From contig JAFKLL010000029.1 of the NCBI GenBank assembly GCA_017304845.1, positions 19,832-58,162 on the forward strand: a DNA stretch of 38,331 bases. Reading direction: 5' to 3'. Under the pieces are notes generated by a model. The model saw only the letters and a list, made by a program, of their open reading frames with translations, made no database searches and was not told the DNA's origin. Position numbers and translations under genes: made by a program. The stretch's first letter is position 1. The number at the start of each line of letters is the position of its first letter. This document shows, one piece after another, positions 15,365 through 22,438 of the stretch. The DNA comes from Solirubrobacterales bacterium. Lineage in GTDB: Bacteria > Actinomycetota > Thermoleophilia > Solirubrobacterales > 70-9.

Positions 15365-15766
15365 ATGACGCAGACCAGCGTCACGTTCGTGCCCGCTGTT
15401 GAGGATCTCACCGGAGCGACCTGCAGGGTCGGCGAGGGCGAGACCTACGACATCGTGGCCGCACTCATCAACGGGGACGGCGAAATCGTCCTCGACCTCG
15501 AGAACCCGAACGAAGCTGAGATCGCGAACGCGCTCCGGCTCCACCCGGCCGTCATCCAAGACGGCACCGACCCCGATGGCGTGCCCACCGAGGCACCCGG
15601 CGCCGCGGTCGACAACCGGGAATGGCTGATGCGTCATACCCGGCCCGAACTCGACCAGATCGCCGCGGATCGTGGCCTGACCGGCGCCGAGAACCTGAAG
15701 ACCAAGGGCGACGTTGTCGATCTCATCGAGACCGGCGGCTCCCCCGACCAGAACCCGGAGGGCTGA
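15365..15766 (+). CDS. Small tail-region protein with Rho-N/HeH-like C-terminus
   Basis: A 133-residue protein. The N-terminal half (VTFVPAVEDLTGATCRVGEG, then ETYDIVAALINGDGEIVLDL) is beta-rich; the C-terminal part reads WLMRHTRPELDQIAADRGL, then NLKTKGDVVDLIETG, a helix-extended-helix pattern like that of the small protein at 12636-12956. The ATG has an AGGAGG site. Its place just before the tail tube gene suggests a structural or assembly role. I know no assigned function. Confidence 0.7.
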   Translation: MTQTSVTFVPAVEDLTGATCRVGEGETYDIVAALINGDGEIVLDLENPNEAEIANALRLHPAVIQDGTDPDGVPTEAPGAAVDNREWLMRHTRPELDQIAADRGLTGAENLKTKGDVVDLIETGGSPDQNPEG

Positions 15767-15769
15767 TCC

Positions 15770-16795
15770 ATGCCTTTGCTCGAACAGAACATCGGCGGCC
15801 TCTGGGTCGCGAAGCAGTCCGCGAAGGGAACCGCGGCGTCAACCCCGATCAAGCGGCTCAACTGGACCGCCGGCAGCCTTGAGGCGAACCGTGCCGACGG
15901 CAGCGAACCCGCCATGGCAACCGAACGGTTCGGCAAGCAGATCGACTACGTCGACTCGCTGTCCGGTGCCGGCGACCCGCAGGTCCCCGCGTTGCCGCCG
16001 GACCTGGCCTACCTCCTGTACCTGTTCTTCGGGGCAGAGACGGTAACCGGGGCCGCCGATCCGTACGTCCACCAATTCACTCCGCAGGCTGCGGGCGGAT
16101 TCTGGGCGACGTTCTGGAAGAGCGTCGGCGGGTCAGTCGTCAAGCGCCAGCGGTTCGCGGACTGCCGGATCAGTCAGCTCACGATCGAGGGATCGACCGG
16201 GTCGAAGGTCGTGAAGGTCACCCCGACGATCGTGTGCCTCGACCCGGCAGAGGAGATCAACGCCGACCCGATCGTTGCGTTCTCCCCAGGCAACCCGTTC
16301 CTGTACACCGAGGGCGAAGGCACGTTCACCATCGACGGCCAGGTGTTCCGTGGGCAGTCGCAGTTCTCGGTCACCTGGAACGAAAACCTGACCCCGATCT
16401 ATGGCGACTCGGTCACCGCGTACGATGTCGCTACCGGCCAGCCCGACATCACCGTCGGAGTCACGATCTACCTAGATGCCGCTGGCCTGCAGCGCTACAA
16501 CGCGCAGGTGTACGGCACCCCGACCCCGACCGCGGGGGCGAAGCCGTCGAAGTTCCTGCCAGCCCTCGGAAGCTACGGCTTCACCCTCGCGCAGAAGGAC
16601 GCGTCAGGTCCGCTCACCCCGGCCCGCGAGTTCGGTTTGTCGCTGCCCGGGGTGAAGTGGAGTCCGGACCTTGCCGTGCCGGCGAACCCGCAGGGTGGCG
16701 CGACGGAGATCTCCCTGGCCGGTTCGGTTCGGAAGTCCGGTGTGAGCGCCCTATCAACCGTGACGGTGACGAACGGGGACGCCGCGTATGCCTGA
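15770..16795 (+). CDS. Major tail (tube) protein
   Basis: A 341-residue, beta-rich protein. LLEQNIGGLWVAKQSAKGTA at the N-terminus, the acidic EPAMATERFG stretch, FTPQAAGGFWATFWKSVGG, FADCRISQLTIEGSTGSKVV and a strand-rich C-terminus match tail tube proteins of siphoviruses. It directly precedes the frameshifted chaperone pair and tape measure gene, which is the canonical order. It polymerises into the tail tube through which DNA passes. Confidence 0.88.
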   Translation: MPLLEQNIGGLWVAKQSAKGTAASTPIKRLNWTAGSLEANRADGSEPAMATERFGKQIDYVDSLSGAGDPQVPALPPDLAYLLYLFFGAETVTGAADPYVHQFTPQAAGGFWATFWKSVGGSVVKRQRFADCRISQLTIEGSTGSKVVKVTPTIVCLDPAEEINADPIVAFSPGNPFLYTEGEGTFTIDGQVFRGQSQFSVTWNENLTPIYGDSVTAYDVATGQPDITVGVTIYLDAAGLQRYNAQVYGTPTPTAGAKPSKFLPALGSYGFTLAQKDASGPLTPAREFGLSLPGVKWSPDLAVPANPQGGATEISLAGSVRKSGVSALSTVTVTNGDAAYA

Positions 16796-17531
16796 CCGAC
16801 CCGAGATTCGGATCGGGGATGAGCACTACGTCTTGAGGCCCTTCCGGGGTCTCAAGTCGGTGCTCATCCTCGGACGGATCACGAAGCTGCTCGACGTTCT
16901 TCCGGAGATCCAGGCGCAGGCCCGGCGAGAGTTTCGGAAGCAAAGAGACGAGAACGTCCGGACGCTTCCGCGGGCCACGTTCGAGTTCCTGTACCCGGTC
17001 GACGCGGAGAGGGTGTCCGAGGCGGCGTGGGAGGCGGCCGGCCAGGAAATGCAAGTGCCGGAAGACACGCCGCTGGATACCGGGGCGGTGTTGATGTCGA
17101 TCCTGCCACGGGTTCTGGACCTTGCCCGGTCGGACGTGATGGAGATCCTTGCGCTGGTCGTGATGCGCGACTCCGACCTCCAGGCCGCAGACGAGCAGGA
17201 CACGGTCGATGAGGAGATCGAGAAGCAAGCCAAGAAGCTCCTCTACGACGGCACTCTCGAAGAGCTCGCTGATCTCGGCAGTCTCGCCTTCTCCCAGGTT
17301 CAGGAACTGAACTCGGGAAAAGTCAAGGCGCTGTTCGAGCAGGCGTCGACGCTACTGAGTCCGGAGGAGGGTCTGGACGATCCGAGCCCGGACCTGTCGG
17401 AGGGGTCGACGGAGGGGACCGGGAACTCGAACGAGACCTCGTCCACCTCTTCGCCCGAGAGTACGGATGGACCCGAGAACAAACCCTCTGGCAGCGATTC
17501 GACGACCTCCTCGCCTACGCCGGTCGGATAG
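16788..17531 (+). CDS. Tail assembly chaperone, short (gpG-like) form
   Basis: A 247-residue zero-frame product, starting inside the end of the tail tube gene. The N-terminal 170 residues are ordered (FRGLKSVLILGRITKLLDVL, VLMSILPRVLDLARSDVMEI); after FEQASTLLSPEEG the sequence becomes Ser/Thr/Asp-rich and low complexity. In siphoviruses this gene and its frameshifted extension wrap the tape measure protein during tail assembly. The gene order and the frame-shifted continuation support the call. Confidence 0.88.
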   Translation: MPDRPEIRIGDEHYVLRPFRGLKSVLILGRITKLLDVLPEIQAQARREFRKQRDENVRTLPRATFEFLYPVDAERVSEAAWEAAGQEMQVPEDTPLDTGAVLMSILPRVLDLARSDVMEILALVVMRDSDLQAADEQDTVDEEIEKQAKKLLYDGTLEELADLGSLAFSQVQELNSGKVKALFEQASTLLSPEEGLDDPSPDLSEGSTEGTGNSNETSSTSSPESTDGPENKPSGSDSTTSSPTPVG

Positions 17532-17683
17532 CCGACGACCACTCCGAAGAGCAGGCCGATGACGGCATCCCGAAATCCGATCCCGGCCAGGACGCGAACT
17601 CCGCTTGGAAGCGGACGGTCGCGCTCATGGACCAGGTCAAACGGGAACGTCAGGTTCAGGCCGCCCGAGATGGCCTCAACTAG
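17315..17683 (+). CDS. Tail assembly chaperone, -1 frameshift extension (gpT-like)
   Basis: In the -1 frame relative to the short form, an open stretch runs to the TAG at 17681-17683 and encodes ELERDLVHLFAREYGWTREQ, LWQRFDDLLAYAGRIADDH and a C-terminal helix ending in QAARDGLN. This looks like the T-part of tail chaperones. A perfect slippery heptamer, G-GGA-AAA, sits at 17315-17321 in the right phase. After the slip the frame is open through a Gly-rich linker. A second weaker candidate is the GGGG run at 17414-17417. The full product would span 16788-17683, about 298 residues. Confidence 0.82.
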   Translation, partial: GKSQGAVRAGVDATESGGGSGRSEPGPVGGVDGGDRELERDLVHLFAREYGWTREQTLWQRFDDLLAYAGRIADDHSEEQADDGIPKSDPGQDANSAWKRTVALMDQVKRERQVQAARDGLN

Positions 17684-17686
17684 AGA

Positions 17687-17727
17687 AGCCCCCTTGCAGC
17701 CTCCTGCCCGTCCGGGTGGGGGGCTGC
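17687..17727. other. G/C hairpins between tail chaperone and tape measure genes
   Basis: AGCCCCC (17687-17693) can pair with the G-run ending GGGGGCT near 17724, and GCAGCC (17696-17701) with GGCTGC (17722-17727); the two structures compete. They lie between the frameshift stop and the tape measure start and could damp transcription or translation. Confidence 0.35.
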
Positions 17728-17746
17728 TGCTCGTTGGGGGTGCCCG

Positions 17747-20700
17747 GTGAGTGCCGGATACAACGTCGGCACGATCGAGGCGATGCTCAAGGGCAACCTC
17801 GACGACACCGACTTCAAGAAGTTCGATGCCGCCGTCGACAAGGCCAAGGCGAGCACCAAGTCTCTCGCCGACTCACAGGGCAAGGCCGCCTCCGAGATGC
17901 GGCGGTCCGGCAAGTCCTACGACGAGATCGCCAAGAAACTCGGGGTCACCGAGGACGAAACGAAAGCGCTGATCCGGAGAAACGAGGAACTCCAGCGCGA
18001 GCAACGCAAGTCGACAGAAACGACCGATCGCCAGGGCAAGGCGACCGGCCGGACCGCCGACACCATGAAGCGCGGCATCAGGTACGCGGTCGGGCTCGCA
18101 ACTGCGTACCTCGGGATCGCCGAGGCGAAGAAGGCGATCGACACCACCCTCGACTACAACCTCGCCGTTCAAGGACTGAACCGGAACCTGGGCATCTCGA
18201 TCGCCACCGCGAGCCGCTGGGCAACGGTCGCGAAAGCCCGCAACATCGATAACAAAGCGATGGTGATGTCTTTCACCACGCTCTCGAAACAGATCGAGAA
18301 AGCCAAGGATGGTGAGGAATCCGCCCTTGACGTGTTCAAGGAACTCGGGATCACGCAGAAGGACCTGACCGAGGGCGGGCAGAGCTTCGAGGCCCAGGTC
18401 CTCAAGATCGCGAACGCGTTCGGGGAGGCCGAGGGCGGCACGCAACGACAGGCCGTGGCGCAGCAGCTCCTGGGACGGGGCTACCAGACCATCCTGCCAC
18501 TGTTCACAGCCGGCGAAAAGTCGCTCAAGGAGCAGATGCACTGGGCCGACGAGTTCGGGACCGTGCTTTCAACAAAGACTTCGGATGGCCTCTTCGACGT
18601 GGTGAAGGAGCAGCGCCGCTCCGAGGCCGCGATGCTCGGCCTCCAGTTCTCCTTCACGAAGGTCGCCGCACCAGCGGTCGAAGCGCTGAACGAAGAGTTC
18701 CAAACCTTCATCAAGACCCTCAACGACCCGGACATCTCCGACGAAGTGAAGATCCGCCGGATCGGGGACCAGATCGAGCGCATCATCGACCGCGTTCTCG
18801 ACGTGCTCGAGGACGCCGCCCCCGACATCGCCGAGAGATCCGGGCGGATCGGCATCGCCATCGCGAAGGGAATCGTCCAGACGTTCCTCCACTCGAACTG
18901 GCTTGGACGCCTGGCCGTCGGGGCTTGGCTGATTCACGCGTTCGGCGGTTGGGGCGCCCTCGCCCGCCTCGGGGGGCGAGCCGGCCTGTCGATCGGCAGG
19001 GCGCTGGCGACCAGGTTCCTCGCGATCATGGGCGTCGAGATGGCCGCGGAGGGTGCCTTCGGGCAGCTCATGAATACTCGCTTTCGGCGGATGATCCCAT
19101 TCTTCAAGAGATGGGGAGGGCAACTCGGACTGGCCGCTGGCATCGCGTTCGTCACTCTCGGACTCGCTAGTCCGGACGTTCGGAAGCAGGTGTTCACGTT
19201 CGGGACGAAGCTCGGCGAGTGGCTCACTAATGGCCTCATCGACGCCGTGAATTTCGGCATCCGGACCATCAACGCCAGTTTCGACAAGGCCAACATCCTC
19301 GGCAAGCTCGGCGTGGACGCCCCCGAGATCGGGGAGATTGGTCACGTCAAGGTCCACAAGGGCCAGATCGACAAGACGATGGACGACTGGGGCATCGCCC
19401 CACTCGAGAAGTCGACGCCCGTCCCTGGCTACCGTCGCTGGTACGACCAGAACTCGAAGAAGAAGCGACGGAGATCCGGCGACTACTCAACCGAAGTGAC
19501 CGGCGAGGTCGGAGACGGCAACGACGAGATCACCCAGAGCTTCGACGACATGGGCGACGACGTCGTCAAGTCCACTGACAAAACCCAGGAGAAGGTCGTC
19601 AAGGACTTCAAGACGATCCGCGACAAGGCAACCGACCACCAACGGAAACTTCAGGGCAACCTCCGCGACTCGTGGCGGCGCATAGACCAAGACCACGCCG
19701 ACCGAGTCCGGGACATGGACCAAACGACCCGCAAGCGATTCGGGAACATGCGCGAGACCGTCTCGAAACGCGGCCGCGACATGGTCGACTCCATGTCGGA
19801 AACGATGGGCGGGCTCCTCAACGCCGTCAACGGCGGGTTCGGCAGCATCGCCAACCAAACCAACCGGGCACTCAAAGCCTTCGGTGTGCAACCCGTCGCG
19901 TTCGGAGTTCAGGCCGGCAAGGCCGAGAAGAAAGCCGAAGGCGGGTTCCTCAGCGGCGTTGGCCTGCAGGACACCGTCCCGGTCTGGGCCGCACCCGGTG
20001 AGGCGTTCGTCAACCGGCATCAGCAACCCGAGATCGAACAGGCACTCGCCGTCTCCAAGGCAATGGGAATCGGCACCTACGGTTCCCTCGACGAGCTTTT
20101 CGCCGGGGTCACGACACCGCACTACATGGCCCAGGGCGGAATCGTTCCCGTGCCCGGCTACCCCGGTGAGCGAATCAACTCCCGAGTTCTCGGGCCGGCG
20201 CTGGCCTTCTTGAAGAAGTGGAACCTGTTCCTGACCGACGCCTACGGCCCCGGCCACGCATCCCCGGAGCACACGGTCGCCGGCACCGCCATCGACGTCG
20301 TTCCGGGCGCCGGCGGATCATGGAGCAAGGTCGCCCAGGCCGCCTACGAAGCGGTCAGGATCGGATGGACCCCGGTCGGATACGACGGCACCCACGGCAC
20401 CGAGGCATGGTCCGGCCACGGCCCACCGTCGATGGCAGGCGGAAACGCCCACGCCCACATCACCCTCCTCACGATGGCCGAACTCGCCGCCGGCCTCAAC
20501 CCCGGCGGGGTGGTGGCCGCGAACATTCGCCGGCAGGTCCTGACCGGCCCGGACGGTGCGTTGAAGTCCGGCGGGCAGGGCGCCCTCGACAAGGTCAGGA
20601 AGGCCGCGCAGAAATACATCAACGGGAAGATGAGCACCGCCGGTGCCGGGTTCGGTGGCGTCGAGGTGTCCGGCGACTATCAGGCGATGGGCCGCCAGAT

Positions 20701-22438
20701 GATGCTGCAGATGTTCCCGGCATCCGAATGGCCGGCACTCAAGGAACTCTGGACCCGCGAGTCCGGCTGGAACCCGGCCGCCCGCAACCCGTCCTCCGGC
20801 GCGTACGGCATCCCGCAGGCACTGCCCGCCTCGAAGATGGGACCGGCCGCGCAGGGCACCGGCCCGGCCGCCGCGAAAGCCCAGATCGCATGGGGCCTCA
20901 ACTACATCAAGGAACGGTACGGCACCCCGTCCGCGGCGCTCGCCTTCCACAATTCGCACAACTGGTACGCGAAGGGCGGCAAAGTCGTCACGGAAGGCGG
21001 GAAAATCCTCCTTCGAGGCGGCCTCGACCACAAGGCCACCGCAGCAATCCTCGGCAACTCGTACGGCGAATCCGGATGGGACACCGAGTCGATGGAGCCC
21101 GGCACCAACAACGGCGGGGCGTTCGGGTTCACCGCACCGCCGGTGTCCTACCCGGACCTGGAGCGTTACGCCGCCCGGCAGAAACTTTCGCCGACCTCGA
21201 TCAAGGCGCAGTTCCAGTTCATGCTCCACGACCTCAAGGGCCGCCTTCCCGGCACGTTCAAGAAGCTCAACGCTCAGGACGCGATCCCGGAGTCAACCGA
21301 GACGTTCATGCGGGAGTGGGAGCGACCGGCCAGCATGTCGTCCCTCGGAAAGCGAATCGATGCTGCGTTCCGGGCATCGAAGATCCTACGGAAGTTCGGG
21401 ATCACCGCGAACTCGGCCAGCGACAAGGAAGACGGACCGAAGATGGTGTTCCTTCCCTCGGGCGGTGTCGCCCCGGGCAAGAAGAGATCCGGCATTTGGA
21501 TCACCGAGGAGCAGAACAAGGCGAGGATCGAGCGGGAGCGGAAGGAGCGGGCCGCGTTCCGGAAGCGTTGGCTGGGCCGCAAAAAGGCGGTTCGTGAGGG
21601 CAGGAAAGCGATCAGGCAGGGCGCCCAGCTTCCCCGGTTCCGACGGAGCCTCGCCGACATGCCCCGGTTCACCGACGCCGAGCTGGCGGAAACAATCGGG
21701 TTTCACGATCCGATAGCTGGCGACGCGTTCGCCTACGACCGCAGCTACGACATCCTCGACCGGATCGATCCCCGGCTCGGTCAGATCCGTGACCGGCTCC
21801 TCGGCAGCTACGACATGAACTTCTCGCTCGGCGGGACAAGCCTCCACGACCGCTTCGAGACCATCGACCGCATCAACCATGCCGCCGGCAACCGGCTCGA
21901 ATCGATGCGGCACGCCCTCGCGAAAGCCGAGAAGCGTGACCTGAAAGCTGGGATGCTGACCCTGCCACCCAGGAACGGTGGGGTGCGCCCGCCGCGACCG
22001 GCAACGAAACGCCAGATCCGCGACTACTACCGCCAGGAGGCCGCCCGGCGTTCCGCCGCGATCAAGGCGGCCACCGCGGCCCGCCGCAAGCAGGTCATGG
22101 CGCCGGTCCGCAAGTACCGCACCGGGCAGCAGCAGAGATTCGATCGACTCAGCGCGCAGGGCGAGTTCTTCGCGGACATCATCAGCCAGACCCGAGGAAC
22201 GATCGCCGCGACCCGGACCGCGCAGTCATCGCAGGGCAGGGCGTTCTTCGCGCAGGGCGGCCGCGTCGGCCACCCGATGACCGTCGGTGCGCCCGGCGGG
22301 GACCTGAACGTCACGGTCGTGCTGGCCGACCCGACCCTCGCAGCGTTGGACCCGCATATCGAAGTTCAGATCGATCGAGCCGGAAAGAAGACCGCGAGTC
22401 GTGGCCGAGCGGCCGGCGGCAGAAAGGCCAGGTTGTAG
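17747..22438 (+). CDS. Tape measure protein with three candidate murein-hydrolase domains
   Basis: A 1563-residue protein that sets tail length and is ejected into the host. Residues 1-330 are charged helices. Hydrophobic segments follow near 384-425 and 460-480 (LAAGIAFVTLGLAS), then a long coil. At about 805-905 lies an M15-like domain: His842 and Asp850 in HTVAGTAIDV, and HAHI at 902-905; the spacing is one residue longer than the usual motif. At about 975-1075 lies a lytic transglycosylase-like domain, with Glu1005 in TRESGWNP, then GAYGIPQALP. At about 1083-1215 lies a phage tail lysozyme-like domain, with Glu1108 in YGESGWD. The GTG start is 17747. Such domains probably open the cell wall during DNA entry. 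Confidence 0.9.
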   Translation: MSAGYNVGTIEAMLKGNLDDTDFKKFDAAVDKAKASTKSLADSQGKAASEMRRSGKSYDEIAKKLGVTEDETKALIRRNEELQREQRKSTETTDRQGKATGRTADTMKRGIRYAVGLATAYLGIAEAKKAIDTTLDYNLAVQGLNRNLGISIATASRWATVAKARNIDNKAMVMSFTTLSKQIEKAKDGEESALDVFKELGITQKDLTEGGQSFEAQVLKIANAFGEAEGGTQRQAVAQQLLGRGYQTILPLFTAGEKSLKEQMHWADEFGTVLSTKTSDGLFDVVKEQRRSEAAMLGLQFSFTKVAAPAVEALNEEFQTFIKTLNDPDISDEVKIRRIGDQIERIIDRVLDVLEDAAPDIAERSGRIGIAIAKGIVQTFLHSNWLGRLAVGAWLIHAFGGWGALARLGGRAGLSIGRALATRFLAIMGVEMAAEGAFGQLMNTRFRRMIPFFKRWGGQLGLAAGIAFVTLGLASPDVRKQVFTFGTKLGEWLTNGLIDAVNFGIRTINASFDKANILGKLGVDAPEIGEIGHVKVHKGQIDKTMDDWGIAPLEKSTPVPGYRRWYDQNSKKKRRRSGDYSTEVTGEVGDGNDEITQSFDDMGDDVVKSTDKTQEKVVKDFKTIRDKATDHQRKLQGNLRDSWRRIDQDHADRVRDMDQTTRKRFGNMRETVSKRGRDMVDSMSETMGGLLNAVNGGFGSIANQTNRALKAFGVQPVAFGVQAGKAEKKAEGGFLSGVGLQDTVPVWAAPGEAFVNRHQQPEIEQALAVSKAMGIGTYGSLDELFAGVTTPHYMAQGGIVPVPGYPGERINSRVLGPALAFLKKWNLFLTDAYGPGHASPEHTVAGTAIDVVPGAGGSWSKVAQAAYEAVRIGWTPVGYDGTHGTEAWSGHGPPSMAGGNAHAHITLLTMAELAAGLNPGGVVAANIRRQVLTGPDGALKSGGQGALDKVRKAAQKYINGKMSTAGAGFGGVEVSGDYQAMGRQMMLQMFPASEWPALKELWTRESGWNPAARNPSSGAYGIPQALPASKMGPAAQGTGPAAAKAQIAWGLNYIKERYGTPSAALAFHNSHNWYAKGGKVVTEGGKILLRGGLDHKATAAILGNSYGESGWDTESMEPGTNNGGAFGFTAPPVSYPDLERYAARQKLSPTSIKAQFQFMLHDLKGRLPGTFKKLNAQDAIPESTETFMREWERPASMSSLGKRIDAAFRASKILRKFGITANSASDKEDGPKMVFLPSGGVAPGKKRSGIWITEEQNKARIERERKERAAFRKRWLGRKKAVREGRKAIRQGAQLPRFRRSLADMPRFTDAELAETIGFHDPIAGDAFAYDRSYDILDRIDPRLGQIRDRLLGSYDMNFSLGGTSLHDRFETIDRINHAAGNRLESMRHALAKAEKRDLKAGMLTLPPRNGGVRPPRPATKRQIRDYYRQEAARRSAAIKAATAARRKQVMAPVRKYRTGQQQRFDRLSAQGEFFADIISQTRGTIAATRTAQSSQGRAFFAQGGRVGHPMTVGAPGGDLNVTVVLADPTLAALDPHIEVQIDRAGKKTASRGRAAGGRKARL

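Noticed and set aside
17414..17420. GGGGACC as the main chaperone slip site
   Set aside because: P-site re-pairing works but the A-site would mismatch; GGGAAAA at 17315 is the canonical fit. It is kept only as an alternative.
20218..21597. 459-codon frame inside the tape measure gene
   Set aside because: It is Arg/Pro/Gly-rich shadow sequence; unlike the 4417-5634 frame it shows no recognisable family motif.
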